Shown: positions 19,861-28,984 of the stretch, piece by piece | Position numbering within the stretch: position 1 is the stretch's first letter | How the letters are laid out: the number at the start of each line of letters is the position of its first letter | Origin: Desulfovibrio gilichinskyi | GTDB lineage: Bacteria > Desulfobacterota > Desulfovibrionia > Desulfovibrionales > Desulfovibrionaceae | DNA: 64,000 nt | Assembly (NCBI RefSeq): GCF_900177375.1 | Contig: NZ_FWZU01000002.1 | Location: 496,001 to 560,000, forward strand | Reading direction: 5' to 3' | Program-made: the position numbers and the translations under genes | Notes under the pieces: model-generated | Database searches by the model: none | The model's input: only the letters and a program-made list of their open reading frames with translations | Told to the model about the DNA's origin: nothing

Positions 19861-20808
19861 TTAAAATCCCCATGCTGATAATGTTCCGCGATTGTATCCT
19901 TCTTCAACTGCTAAGAAATCAAGTGATAGCGATTCGAGGTCATCAAGTGTCGGTATGGAGACTTTATCCATTTCTCTGAAATCTATGGTTTTAATGTAAT
20001 TCTTACAATTGTCGCAGACTTCAACGCGATATCCAGGTTCATCTTCAACCGTGAAAAATTTAATTTCTTTAGAGTCGGCTTCGTCACAGTAGGCACAAGC
20101 CAGTCTGCGCACTCTGTACTCAGTGTGGCAAAATGAGCAGTTTGCGTATCTGAACCCCTGTTTATGACGCAGAGCGTGGATGAAAGGAATACTGCCGCAC
20201 ACGGGGCAATTTCCATGCTGTCTGGCTGGAGGAGGGCTGACTTCGATTTCCAGATCAACGCTGGTAGGCGTTTGAACTTCCGCTTTTTCAATTTCAGGCA
20301 AATGGGCGGCAATGTTTCTGGCTACAACTCTTATCGACGGAGTGATCGCTGATTGAACAAGAAAATTTAAAGTGCGCGGAGCCTCGGGAGTATTTTCGCC
20401 CCATTTGGCAAAGAAGATGTCATCACCTTCAAGATATGCGGAAAATACTTTTTTAAGTTCCAATTCTCCATTTTCTATTTTGCTGGAAATTAACTTTGTC
20501 GCATCTGAAATCGGGCCTGAGAAATTTAAAAGCAGGTCGGAAAATTTTGAGAATAATTGCGCGGCCTGTTCGTAGTCATATGGAAAGTCCGCTCTGGCAA
20601 GTAACGGGCGTCCCTGAATATTTTCATTAGCAGGAGCAAGAGAAGCTTGTTCTGGAATGGTCGGCGCGGCATGTAGTTCTGCTTCCAGTTGGATTTTTGC
20701 AACTTTTGAAATGAGTTCAACAAGTTCTGCGGGAAGAAATTTCTTTTTGCCTAACTCTTTTATTTTTTTATCTAATTGAAGCTGTGCCTTAGTATAATCA
20801 AAAGTCAT
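19861..20808 (-). CDS. fdhE: Formate dehydrogenase accessory protein FdhE
   Basis: A 315-residue rubredoxin-like assembly factor for exported formate dehydrogenases. The N-terminal half is helical. The C-terminal half has paired CxxC motifs: [20 protein letters not shown] with LACAYC, and [10 protein letters not shown], the four knuckles that bind iron/zinc in FdhE. ATG 20808 has a GGGAGA SD. It is the first gene of fdhE-moaA-(transposase-like), and its 5' region carries two copies of a decamer repeat. Confidence 0.93.
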   Translation of the reverse strand: MTFDYTKAQLQLDKKIKELGKKKFLPAELVELISKVAKIQLEAELHAAPTIPEQASLAPANENIQGRPLLARADFPYDYEQAAQLFSKFSDLLLNFSGPISDATKLISSKIENGELELKKVFSAYLEGDDIFFAKWGENTPEAPRTLNFLVQSAITPSIRVVARNIAAHLPEIEKAEVQTPTSVDLEIEVSPPPARQHGNCPVCGSIPFIHALRHKQGFRYANCSFCHTEYRVRRLACAYCDEADSKEIKFFTVEDEPGYRVEVCDNCKNYIKTIDFREMDKVSIPTLDDLESLSLDFLAVEEGYNRGTLSAWGF

Positions 20809-21112
20809 AATCTTCTCCCGCTCGTTACTCTATTTGAAGTCATAAAATTTATTAATTATTACGCTTGATTTTGCACTAATGGGGTAAGCTTTCTGAAATA
20901 AAGCTGCATGATCGTGTCAATTGCTTTCGTTTTAGCACTAACGTTTAACTCTTTTTATCTCGCCGTCAACAGCAATATCATCAAATTTGTAATAAAGTGT
21001 TTTGGTGGTCTGTTTTAAGGATCAGCTGATAGAAAAATGGAAAAACAGTAAGAGTAATTGTGTGGCAAATGACATAATAAAAAAAGATGAAGGAAACGGT
21101 CATATTAATGAG
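20809..21112. promoter_or_regulatory. fdhE upstream region with repeated decamer
   Basis: This 304-bp gap separates fdhE from fdhD (same strand). Two copies of TTWGCACTAA lie at 20870-20879 and 20932-20941, 62 bp apart (about six helical turns); the second is a palindrome TTAG-CA-CTAA. On the minus strand a TTGACA (around 20914-20919) lies between them. They could be operator sites for a cofactor- or formate-responsive regulator. That is inference only. Confidence 0.35.
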
Positions 21113-21901
21113 TTAAAGGCCTTCAATCCGGCCCTCATCATTATAGACCCAGAAACCGGTATCACTGATGTTGCCGATTAAAGTGATGCCGATTTTTCTT
21201 GCCAGCTCAACTGAAAAACTGGTTGCAACAGCGGTTGAAGCAAGAATAGGGACCCCTATGCGAACGGCTTTAAGCAGAATCTCAGAAGCGACTCTTCCTG
21301 TTGAAACAATAATTTTACCATTGGTAGAGACTTCTTCAAAAAAGCACTGTCCGACAATCATATCAATGGCATTGTGTCTGCCGATATCTTCCCTGAAATA
21401 GAGCATTTCAGTCGGTGTGCAAAGCGATGAGTTGTGGCATCCTCTGGTCTTTGCGTAGAGAGTTGATCTTTCATGCAACGTGCGTGCGTGTTGCAGTATC
21501 TGCTCCGGAGTCACCTTGAGGTCGGACTGGATGGTTTTCTTTGAAATGGTGGAAACATTGCGCCCGAAATTAGTACCTTTTCCGCAGCCTGAAGTAATTG
21601 AATATTCAAGAACGCGTCCTTCCCATGGATCATTATTTGTTGTAATGTCAGCTATTATTCTGTCATCACTTTCTATCATTTTAATGTCGGTTATCTGATC
21701 TCGCGTTGAAATATACGCATCGGACTTAAGGAAGCCTATTGCAAGATATTTAGGATACTTAGCGGTGGTAAGCAGGGTTACTACTTCTCTCCCGTTAAGG
21801 TTTATGGTCAACGGAATTTCAAGGATACTTTTAATATTTTTATTTTTAAATGAATTATTTGAGTATTCTTTAACCGTAAAATCATGACTGTCTTTTACCA
21901 T
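21113..21901 (-). CDS. fdhD: Formate dehydrogenase sulfurtransferase FdhD
   Basis: A 262-residue protein that transfers sulfur from IscS to the Mo/W-bis-PGD cofactor before insertion in formate dehydrogenase. Seen: EIPLTINLNGREVVTLLTT, the loop TSGCGKG with a single cysteine (E. coli has CxxC; the single-Cys form is common in the wider family), RGCHNSSLCT, FREDIGRHNAIDM, STGRVASEILLKA and PILASTAVAT. Start: ATG 21901 is preceded by AGGCGG. The frame continues to a GTG at 21985 without a convincing SD, so the N-terminus is not certain. It is upstream of fdhE on the same strand but separated by about 300 bp. Confidence 0.92.
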   Translation of the reverse strand: MVKDSHDFTVKEYSNNSFKNKNIKSILEIPLTINLNGREVVTLLTTAKYPKYLAIGFLKSDAYISTRDQITDIKMIESDDRIIADITTNNDPWEGRVLEYSITSGCGKGTNFGRNVSTISKKTIQSDLKVTPEQILQHARTLHERSTLYAKTRGCHNSSLCTPTEMLYFREDIGRHNAIDMIVGQCFFEEVSTNGKIIVSTGRVASEILLKAVRIGVPILASTAVATSFSVELARKIGITLIGNISDTGFWVYNDEGRIEGL

Positions 21902-22062
21902 GTTTCCGCCTATATATGTTTTAGGTAATGTAGATGAAATTTTGTGCACAGGGCAAGCTTCTCTTTTCTGCTTCAAGTTTTGCACTGGAGTTAAGGTTTA
22001 GTATTCGTTCAATAAATAATTGAAACAAGCGGGGTCAAATTAGTAGTATAAATATGCTTAAG

Positions 22063-22093
22063 TTGACATACTGCGCGGATTCTGTTCTAGGAT
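22063..22093 (+). promoter_or_regulatory. Possible tupA promoter
   Basis: A consensus TTGACA (22063-22068) is followed by TAGGAT (22088-22093) at 19 bp, about 90 bp before the tupA start. The spacing is long, so the -10 assignment is tentative. Confidence 0.35.
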
Positions 22094-22183
22094 GTAAAGA
22101 GAATTTGTTTTTAATGGTAATTGTTTTGGCTGATTTGATTTAAACTGTACTCAACGACCTAAATTTTTCACTTTGGAGGGAAA

Positions 22184-23011
22184 ATGAAAAAGATTAATGT
22201 AATATTTTTGACTTTTGCACTTGTTGCAATGCTTGTTTCACCAGGACTGGTAAAAGCAGAAGAAGTTTTAATGATGGCTACCACAACCAGTACCGATAAT
22301 ACCGGACTTCTGGATGAGATTGCTCCTAAGTTCCAGAAAGATACCGGCATTGAATTGCGCTGGACCGCTGTCGGAACCGGTAAAGCCCTCAAAATGGGCG
22401 AAAACTGTGATGTTGATGTGCTTTTAGTTCATGCTCCTGCTGCTGAACAGAAATATGTGGATTCAGGTGCACTCAAAGATCGCAAAGAAGTCATGTATAA
22501 TGACTTTGTAATCATAGGACCTGCTTCCGATCCAGCAGGTGTTAAAGGAATGAAAGTCGTTGATGCTATGAAGACTATTGCAGCTAAGAAAGCAGTCTTT
22601 GTAAGCCGCGGTGATAATTCCGGAACCAACAAAAAGGAAATTTCTCTTTGGAAGGTAGCAGGCATGGCTGTTCCTGATAAAGAAGCTTGGTATGTTCAGA
22701 CAGGACAGGGCATGATCAAAAGTATCAACATTGCCGAAGAACGCGATGGATACACAATGACTGACCGTGGAACTTACATTAAGTACGAAGCTACCAAGAA
22801 GGGTTCTCCTGATCTGAAAGTTCTGGTTGAAGGTGATAAGACCTTATTCAATCAGTACAGTGTTCTTGCTGTAAATCCTGAAAAATGCAAAAACGCTAAA
22901 TATGAACTTGCAACTAAATTTTCTGACTGGCTTACTTCCCCTAAAGCTCAGAAAGATATTGCAGACTTCAAACTTCTCGGCAAAAAATTATTTATTCCTA
23001 ATGCAAAATAG
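22184..23011 (+). CDS. tupA: Tungstate ABC transporter substrate-binding protein
   Basis: A 275-residue periplasmic protein with a cleavable signal peptide (residues 1-25, ending VKAEE). The mature N-terminus MMATTTSTDNTGLLDEIAP carries the TTTST anion-binding motif typical of TupA/WtpA-like tungstate receptors. AVGTGKALKMGENCDVDVL and FVSRGDNSGTNKKE are further TupA signatures. The ATG at 22184 has a TTGGAGGG SD. It is first in tupABC, next to Mo/W cofactor genes, which supports tungstate rather than molybdate or another oxyanion. A hairpin terminator separates it from tupB and may give it excess expression over the membrane parts. Confidence 0.93.
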   Translation: MKKINVIFLTFALVAMLVSPGLVKAEEVLMMATTTSTDNTGLLDEIAPKFQKDTGIELRWTAVGTGKALKMGENCDVDVLLVHAPAAEQKYVDSGALKDRKEVMYNDFVIIGPASDPAGVKGMKVVDAMKTIAAKKAVFVSRGDNSGTNKKEISLWKVAGMAVPDKEAWYVQTGQGMIKSINIAEERDGYTMTDRGTYIKYEATKKGSPDLKVLVEGDKTLFNQYSVLAVNPEKCKNAKYELATKFSDWLTSPKAQKDIADFKLLGKKLFIPNAK

Positions 23012-23041
23012 TTTTAAGTTGTCACTATAATGTTGAAAGAA

Positions 23042-23071
23042 AAGGGGATGCATCTGCGTCCCCTTTTTTTG
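23042..23071 (+). terminator. Intercistronic terminator between tupA and tupB
   Basis: GGGGATGC pairs with GCGTCCCC (around a short ATCT loop), followed by a run of seven T. Because tupB and tupC follow on the same strand, it is probably a partial terminator that sets the binding protein to transporter ratio. Confidence 0.75.
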
Positions 23072-23086
23072 TACAAGGGTAACTAA

Positions 23087-23782
23087 ATGGACTTTATCAC
23101 AACCGGTTTTCTTCAGGCATTTGTACTCCTCTTCGGCGGTGACCCCGAAACATATTCAGCAATATTAACCACCATCTCTGTTTCGACTCTTTCTATTATG
23201 GCAAGCCTGATAATAGGCGCGCCGCTCGGTTTTATGCTTGGCTATCACGATTTTCTCGGAAAGAAATTTTTGAGGACTGTAGCTGATTCACTGCTCTCGT
23301 TTCCTACTGTTGTTATTGGTCTTCTTGTTTACGCATTACTTTCCCGCCGAGGCCCTTTAGGGGAGATGGATCTTCTCTTTACTATTCCGGGTATTGCTGC
23401 GGGACAGGCTCTTTTGGGTATTCCCATTGTGACCGCAATGATGGCTACAGCTGTTGAAAATCTTGATCAGCGATTAAAAAATACATTGCTTACTTTAGGA
23501 GCAGGGCGCAGTCAGATTTTGCGAACAACTCTTTGGGAAGCCCGCTATAGTCTTGTACTTGCCGTTGCTGCTGCATACGGGAGAATCGTTTCGGAAATAG
23601 GTATTTCCATGATGATCGGTGGAAATATTAAATGGCATACAAGAACCATTACAACTGCAATTGCTTTGGAAACAGGCAAGGGCGAATTTGCAATGGGTAT
23701 TGCGCTCGGGCTTGTCTTAATGATTATAGCCTTCGGAGTTAATTTTTCCATGTCAGGTATTAAAAAGAGGGCTGGTAAGTGA
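23087..23782 (+). CDS. tupB: Tungstate ABC transporter permease
   Basis: A 231-residue inner-membrane permease with about five to six hydrophobic helices. The EAA loop is seen as TLGAGRSQILRTTLWEARYSL. Also seen is LLSFPTVVIGLLVYALLSRRGPLG, typical of TupB/WtpB. AAGGG precedes the start at 23087. Its stop overlaps the GTG start of tupC. Confidence 0.92.
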   Translation: MDFITTGFLQAFVLLFGGDPETYSAILTTISVSTLSIMASLIIGAPLGFMLGYHDFLGKKFLRTVADSLLSFPTVVIGLLVYALLSRRGPLGEMDLLFTIPGIAAGQALLGIPIVTAMMATAVENLDQRLKNTLLTLGAGRSQILRTTLWEARYSLVLAVAAAYGRIVSEIGISMMIGGNIKWHTRTITTAIALETGKGEFAMGIALGLVLMIIAFGVNFSMSGIKKRAGK

Positions 23783-24429
23783 GTGATATCCTATACAAAC
23801 TATCTAATATAACTCAAAGCTACAGCGGTAAAATAGTTCTTGAACTTGATAGCTTTACCATTCCTAAAGGTGCAATAATCGGTCTGGCCGGACATAACGG
23901 CAGTGGCAAGAGCACTCTTATGCGAATTTTGGCTTTTCTTGAGAGTCCATCTTCGGGTGAGATCATTTTTGATGATAAAAAAATTGAAACGCTGGAAACT
24001 TCACTTCGTCGCGAAGTCACTTTGCTTACTCAGGAACCTTACCTCCTGAAAAGGACTGTTGCTGGTAACGTTGCCTACGGTCTCGAGCTCAGAGGAGCGA
24101 AAAATATTGATAATAAGGTTCGAGAATCTTTAAATCTTGTCGGTCTTGAACCGGATTCTTTTATGCCCCGGCAATGGTTTGAACTTTCCGGCGGTGAGGC
24201 GCAGAGAGTTGCTCTTGCAGCACGGCTTGCGCTTAATCCGAAGGTTCTGCTCCTTGATGAACCGACAGCCAGTCTAGACCGGGAAAGCACACTGCTGATA
24301 CATGACGCTGCGGTAAAGGTTCGCGAAAAATGCGGGACAACTCTTGTGATTGTCAGTCATGATTATCTTTGGCTGGATGATGTTTCTGATACGATTTTTA
24401 CTTTTGCGCAGGGTCATCTTGAATATTAA
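23779..24429 (+). CDS. tupC: Tungstate ABC transporter ATPase
   Basis: A 216-residue ABC ATPase. Walker A is in GLAGHNGSGKSTLMRIL, the Q-loop in LLTQEPYLLKRT, the signature LSGGEAQRVALA, Walker B in VLLLDEPTASLD, and the H-switch in VIVSHDYLW. The start is GTG 23779, overlapping the tupB stop by four bases. It powers tungstate import with TupAB. Confidence 0.93.
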   Translation: MSDILYKLSNITQSYSGKIVLELDSFTIPKGAIIGLAGHNGSGKSTLMRILAFLESPSSGEIIFDDKKIETLETSLRREVTLLTQEPYLLKRTVAGNVAYGLELRGAKNIDNKVRESLNLVGLEPDSFMPRQWFELSGGEAQRVALAARLALNPKVLLLDEPTASLDRESTLLIHDAAVKVREKCGTTLVIVSHDYLWLDDVSDTIFTFAQGHLEY

Positions 24430-24611
24430 CACGAATTAATAAGCGTGGTGTATTCTTGGACTGCATGTTTTTTATAACGGTTAGTTTATGGAATTAAAAA
24501 CGACTCTTTCGATACAAGATGAAATGTGATGGTTATATTTTTCAAGTGGATTTAGACAACTGAAATTGTTAATATGGTCCAATTATCCATTATGAATAAG
24601 TAGGAGTACTT

Positions 24612-27083
24612 ATGGCAAAATGTAAATCTGTATTGAAAAAGAAAAATGATCGTGAAAGCCTTAATGCCGATATCTGTGATCACGTGGTATTTTCGCTCAG
24701 TAAGGATATAGAGAATGCTACTGAACGGGATATGGGAAGGGCCCTCGCATTGTCATTGCGTGACCGTCTTGTTGAGAGAATGCTGGAAACTCGTGACCGT
24801 TACCGCGAGACGAAAGCTAAGCGTATGTATTATTTTTCCATTGAGTATCTGCTGGGTCGCTGCCTTGGTAACTCCTTGTGTAATATGGAAATGCTTTCAG
24901 AGTGTGAGGATATGTTTAAAGACCTCGGGTTTGATTTAGATGAAGTCCGTGAAAGCGAGCGTGACCCTGCGCTTGGAAATGGCGGCCTTGGTAGATTGGC
25001 CGCTTGTTTTTTAGATTCTTTAGCCACACTTGATATGCCCGGGTGCGGGTACGGTATCCATTATGAATATGGACTTTTCAGGCAGTCAATTCAGGACGGC
25101 TACCAGAAAGAATTAGCCGATTACTGGATGGCTGACGGTATGCCGCTTGAAATAATCCGTCCTGATCAGGCTGTTCTTATTCCGTTATACGGCAGAGTTG
25201 AAAACAGTATTCTGCCTAATGGTGAATATTTGCCAATGTGGTTGGACTGGGAAGATATTGTAGGTGTTCCGTATGACATTCCAATCGTGGGCTATGGCGG
25301 GAAAACTGTAAATTATCTCAGATTGTTTGCTGCGCGGGCTTCGCAGAATTTTGATATGGAAATTTTTAATAGCGGTGATTACATTCGTGCTGTCCAGCGC
25401 AAGATTGAATCAGAAATGGTTTCAAAGGTTTTATATCCAAGTGAATCAGTTTCTTTCGGTAAAGAATTACGTCTTGTTCAGGAATATTTTCTGGTTGCGT
25501 GCGGCTTAAGGGATATAACCCGTCGGTTCTCAGCTCAAAACAAGAATTTTGAAGAATTTTCAGATTATGTAGCCATTCAGCTAAATGATACTCATCCGGC
25601 TTTGACTGTTGTAGAGTTGATGCGTTTTCTGGTGGATGAGAAACGCATTGAGTGGGGACGGGCGTGGAAGATTACTCAGGCAACCTGTGCATATACAAAC
25701 CATACTTTGTTACCTGAAGCTCTGGAATGCTGGTCGGTAGATCTGCTTGAAAAAGTCCTGCCGCGTCATTTACAGCTTATATATGAAATTAACAGTCGTT
25801 TTTTGGATGGGATTAAGAAAAAATATTCGGAAGATATTGAGAAAATCAGGCGCATGTCGCTCATTGAGGAAGGGGGCAAGAAAGAAGTCCGTATGGCAAA
25901 TCTTGCTGTTATAGGTTCTCATTCCGTTAACGGGGTTTCAGAGCTTCATTCTGAACTCGTAAAGCGCAGGCTTTTCCCTGATTTTTATGAAATGAATCCT
26001 GAGAAATTCAATAATAAAACAAATGGTGTTACCCCGAGACGCTGGCTGCTTAAATCAAACCGCCCGCTCGCTAAGTTGTTAACTGATTGTGCGGGGGACA
26101 AGTGGATTACTGATCTCAGTGAACTTAAGAAAATTGAAAAATACGCAACAGATTCAGAATTCAGGGATAAATTTGTTGCAGCTAAGCGTGAAAATAAAAT
26201 TATCCTTTCAAATTTTATAAGAAGCACTTTGGATATCGATGTTTCACCTGATTCTCTTTTTGATATCCATGCAAAACGTATTCATGAATATAAGCGGCAA
26301 CTACTGAATGTTTTACATATCATCCATATGTATCTGGAAATGGTTGATCATGGGCGGGAACCGCTTTGTGCCCGAACTTTTATTTTTGCAGGAAAGGCCG
26401 CACCCGGATACTGGGAAGCGAAGCAGATAATTAAGCTTATCCATAGTGTCGGCGGTGTCATAAATAAGGACAAAAGGGTCAAGGGGCTGATTAAAGTGGC
26501 CTTTACCCCTGACTATCGAGTTTCCCTTGCAGAAAAAATTATTCCGGCATGTGATCTCAGTGAGCAGATTTCAACAGCAGGGACTGAAGCATCAGGCACA
26601 GGCAATATGAAATTTGCTATAAATGGCGCCTTGACTATCGGGACTCTAGACGGGGCGAACATTGAAATGCGGGAAGAGGTCGGGGAGGATAATTTCTATT
26701 TATTCGGCCTTAGACAGGATGAGGTCGAAAACCTTTTAACGACCCGTTCATATCATCCGCGCGAGATTTATGAAAGTTCTGCTGAAGTAAGAGAAGTCCT
26801 TGACGCATTGTACTCAAACAGATTCTCTCCGAAAGATCCCGGTCTGTTCAACTGGATAGTGGATAAACTGCTTGCTGATAATGAACAGTATCTGCATCTG
26901 GCTGACTTTGCTGAGTACATAGAGGTCCAAAAAACAGTCGGACTGGAATACTCTGATCCTGTTCTTTGGAATAAGAAAGCTATCCTTAACACTGCCCGCA
27001 TGGGTAAATTCTCAACTGATAGAACTATGCGGGAATATGCTGAAGATATCTGGAATATTAAAGCTCTTAAAAATTTAGAATAG
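24612..27083 (+). CDS. glgP: Glycogen/starch/alpha-glucan phosphorylase
   Basis: An 823-residue PLP enzyme (GT35) releasing glucose-1-phosphate from glycogen. Seen: RMYYFSIEYLLGR at the N-terminus, the RDPALGNGGLGRLAACFLDS substrate-loop region, and YGLFRQSIQDGYQ. QLNDTHPAL and TNHTLLPEALECW follow. The C-terminal PLP region has IHEYKRQLLNVLH and EASGTGNMKFAINGALTIGT with the PLP lysine. ATG 24612 has GTAGGAG upstream. It stands alone and is closed by a terminator. MalQ at 38.9 kb would act with it in maltodextrin turnover. Confidence 0.97.
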   Translation: MAKCKSVLKKKNDRESLNADICDHVVFSLSKDIENATERDMGRALALSLRDRLVERMLETRDRYRETKAKRMYYFSIEYLLGRCLGNSLCNMEMLSECEDMFKDLGFDLDEVRESERDPALGNGGLGRLAACFLDSLATLDMPGCGYGIHYEYGLFRQSIQDGYQKELADYWMADGMPLEIIRPDQAVLIPLYGRVENSILPNGEYLPMWLDWEDIVGVPYDIPIVGYGGKTVNYLRLFAARASQNFDMEIFNSGDYIRAVQRKIESEMVSKVLYPSESVSFGKELRLVQEYFLVACGLRDITRRFSAQNKNFEEFSDYVAIQLNDTHPALTVVELMRFLVDEKRIEWGRAWKITQATCAYTNHTLLPEALECWSVDLLEKVLPRHLQLIYEINSRFLDGIKKKYSEDIEKIRRMSLIEEGGKKEVRMANLAVIGSHSVNGVSELHSELVKRRLFPDFYEMNPEKFNNKTNGVTPRRWLLKSNRPLAKLLTDCAGDKWITDLSELKKIEKYATDSEFRDKFVAAKRENKIILSNFIRSTLDIDVSPDSLFDIHAKRIHEYKRQLLNVLHIIHMYLEMVDHGREPLCARTFIFAGKAAPGYWEAKQIIKLIHSVGGVINKDKRVKGLIKVAFTPDYRVSLAEKIIPACDLSEQISTAGTEASGTGNMKFAINGALTIGTLDGANIEMREEVGEDNFYLFGLRQDEVENLLTTRSYHPREIYESSAEVREVLDALYSNRFSPKDPGLFNWIVDKLLADNEQYLHLADFAEYIEVQKTVGLEYSDPVLWNKKAILNTARMGKFSTDRTMREYAEDIWNIKALKNLE

Positions 27084-27111
27084 GACTTTATCTGTTATAA
27101 TTCATGTACTC

Positions 27112-27156
27112 ACTGCGAAGGAGCTTCGAGAAGAATCTCTTTCGCAGTTATTTTTT
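27112..27156 (+). terminator. Terminator after glgP
   Basis: ACTGCGAAGGAG (27112-27123) pairs with CTCTTTCGCAGT (about 27137-27148, one mismatch), followed by a T-run. Confidence 0.8.
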
Positions 27157-27239
27157 AGGAATGTTCTTTTGAAGATGCTTGCTTTCTAATACTTTGAACA
27201 TATAGTATTAGTTCACCAATTAAAATCGGAGAATATGAA

Positions 27240-27533
27240 ATGAGTGTATTAGTTGAGCTTACAATTTTCCCGACGGATAAAGGCATCAGCGTCAGCCCAT
27301 ATGTAGCACGTGTTGTTGAAATACTTCGCGCAAGCGGTTTATCTTGCAACCTTGGACCGATGGGGACCAATATAGAAGGTGAATGGGATGACATTATGGC
27401 TGCTGTTACCAGATGTTACCGGGCATTAGCAGAAGATTGCGACCGCATATATATAGTTATGAAGGCCGATTGCAGAAAAGGTGCTGAAAACAGAATGGAA
27501 GGTAAAATAAAATCCGTTGAAGCAAAGTTGTAG
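27240..27533 (+). CDS. MTH1187/YqgV family thiamine-binding protein
   Basis: A 97-residue ferredoxin-fold protein starting MSVLVELTIFPTDKGISVSPYVARV, with YRALAEDCDRIYIVMKADCR and a C-terminal KIKSVEAKL. This matches the UPF0045/MTH1187 family, small cytosolic proteins shown to bind thiamine in some members. The biological role is not settled. ATG 27240 has a CGGAG SD. A lipoprotein gene follows on the same strand. Confidence 0.85.
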   Translation: MSVLVELTIFPTDKGISVSPYVARVVEILRASGLSCNLGPMGTNIEGEWDDIMAAVTRCYRALAEDCDRIYIVMKADCRKGAENRMEGKIKSVEAKL

Positions 27534-27592
27534 CTTTTAAAAATTTTAATAATGAAATGTCGAAACTAAAATGTTGCAAACCGGAGATGGTG

Positions 27593-28087
27593 ATGCATTT
27601 AGGTATAAAAAAAGTAAACGGGGTATTGTCGCTCTTGGTTGTTTTGATGCTTTCCGGATGTGCTCATCTTGATGTTTCACATTTGAACCGAAAGCCGTGG
27701 CAACTTGAGATTCAAAAATCTGTATCAATGGAATTTATGGATTTTGACTATCAGGTAATTCCGCGCACTGACAGCTTCGGAGTACGCGGTACAGCCTTTA
27801 TCAAAAAAGCAAATGTTCCTGTATGGGCGCAGTGGGTTGGCGAACTTTGGATTCAGGGATATTTAAGCGATGAGGACGGAACTGTTCTTGCGCAGGGAAT
27901 GCAGGTTTTTTCCCCGGCAAAGCTTGAGAACGGTGTCGGAGTTCCGTTTGATTTTGAATTGAAGCCTGATCAGCTGGACTTAGGTCCTCTGTTCATTTCT
28001 TTCGGTTACAGGCTGGTACTCCTCAAAGATAAGCATGACACCGTAAACCCGCCGTTTATGGCTATTGAAAGAGCTGTCATAAAGTAG
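27593..28087 (+). CDS. Lipoprotein of unknown function
   Basis: A 164-residue protein with a short basic N-terminus, a hydrophobic stretch and the lipobox LSGC (VLMLSGCAHLDV), so it should be lipidated and envelope-anchored. The mature part is beta-rich (VRGTAFIKKANVPVWAQWV; LWIQGYLSDEDGTVLAQGM; FISFGYRLVLL) with no family I can name. The start is the ATG at 27593 because GGAG (27583-27586) lies 6 bp upstream; earlier in-frame ATGs lack an SD. It is 60 bp after the thiamine-binding-type gene and probably co-transcribed with it. Confidence 0.65.
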   Translation: MHLGIKKVNGVLSLLVVLMLSGCAHLDVSHLNRKPWQLEIQKSVSMEFMDFDYQVIPRTDSFGVRGTAFIKKANVPVWAQWVGELWIQGYLSDEDGTVLAQGMQVFSPAKLENGVGVPFDFELKPDQLDLGPLFISFGYRLVLLKDKHDTVNPPFMAIERAVIK

Positions 28088-28097
28088 CTGACAGATT

Positions 28098-28868
28098 TTA
28101 CAATGCTATAAGTTCAATATTGCCCCATGCTCCTATTTTAGAGTCATATTGAACGAAAACTCCATCCAGACCGTATTTTGCCCCGGATTTTGTCAAACTT
28201 TCTGACAGGGTCCGGGCTTTTTCTATGACAATCGGAACATCAGCAGGGGACTTCAGCAAATTGGCAAGTGCTGTTGCCGCTGCATCTGCAAGCCGTCCGT
28301 CTTGAGATCTGACAGTTACAAGATCACCGCTGCCGAGGCTTAAAGAATGCCCTATTGTTCCGGATGACGAGCATACCGATACGGGGAATTCATTCGACTT
28401 GATGACTAAACCTATTTTCGAGCCGGATTCCGGATCGGAAAGCAGTGCAACTCTGCGTGTAACGGTTGAGTGCATGTATATATCCCCGCCGTTCTCGACC
28501 AGTATATTTTCACTTACCGGTTTCAGGCGCGTCGCAACTTCCTGCGCAACGGCCCCTGCAACCGCGGCCATCGGTCCCACATTACAAAGTTTGGCTGCTT
28601 CGGCCATAGCTGTTATTATGGGATCAGCATCCTTAGGGACATCAACAGGTGTAAGACTTGTTCCAAACTGCGGATTCAGAAATATGTGGGCTTTGATTAC
28701 AGAACGTACTTCATGGATAATTGCAGCAACTTCTGCACGCAAATCTTTTTGAGCCGTGACAAAAAGGTCTGTCTGCTCAACCACCACCTGAAAAGAAGTT
28801 TCATTTTGAGATGGTGTAACATTTTTTCTGTAATTTCTAGCGGAATCAGTGTGCTTTTTTCTGGTCAA
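28098..28868 (-). CDS. UPF0280 (ApbE-like) family protein
   Basis: A 256-residue protein with the UPF0280 pattern: ARNYRKNV, VVVEQTDLFVTAQKDL, FLNPQFGTSLTPVDVP, CNVGPMAAVAGAVAQEV, ILVENGGDIYMHS, SSSGTIGHSLSLGSGDLV and ADAAATALANLL. The fold is related to ApbE flavin transferases, but the biochemical role of this branch is unknown. The only start that keeps the conserved N-terminus is TTG 28868, with a weak SD. It is downstream of the LUD gene, with a hairpin between them. Confidence 0.85.
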   Translation of the reverse strand: MTRKKHTDSARNYRKNVTPSQNETSFQVVVEQTDLFVTAQKDLRAEVAAIIHEVRSVIKAHIFLNPQFGTSLTPVDVPKDADPIITAMAEAAKLCNVGPMAAVAGAVAQEVATRLKPVSENILVENGGDIYMHSTVTRRVALLSDPESGSKIGLVIKSNEFPVSVCSSSGTIGHSLSLGSGDLVTVRSQDGRLADAAATALANLLKSPADVPIVIEKARTLSESLTKSGAKYGLDGVFVQYDSKIGAWGNIELIAL

Positions 28869-28926
28869 AGTAATCCCGTAGGTTAATCAGAAAACAGGTT
28901 GTTGATTTGTCTAAAAGTTGTTGAAG

Positions 28927-28967
28927 CAGTCAGGCCGAGTTGCAGTAAACACAATTCAGCCTGACTG
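28927..28967 (-). terminator. Long hairpin after the LUD gene
   Basis: CAGTCAGGC (28927-28935) pairs perfectly with GCCTGACTG (28959-28967). An inner GAGTTG/CAATTC pairing extends it to 15 bp. Its T-tract on the minus strand is interrupted, so it may be an attenuator before the UPF0280 gene or an mRNA-processing hairpin. Confidence 0.6.
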
Positions 28968-28984
28968 TGGTGCAGTCAAAAAGC

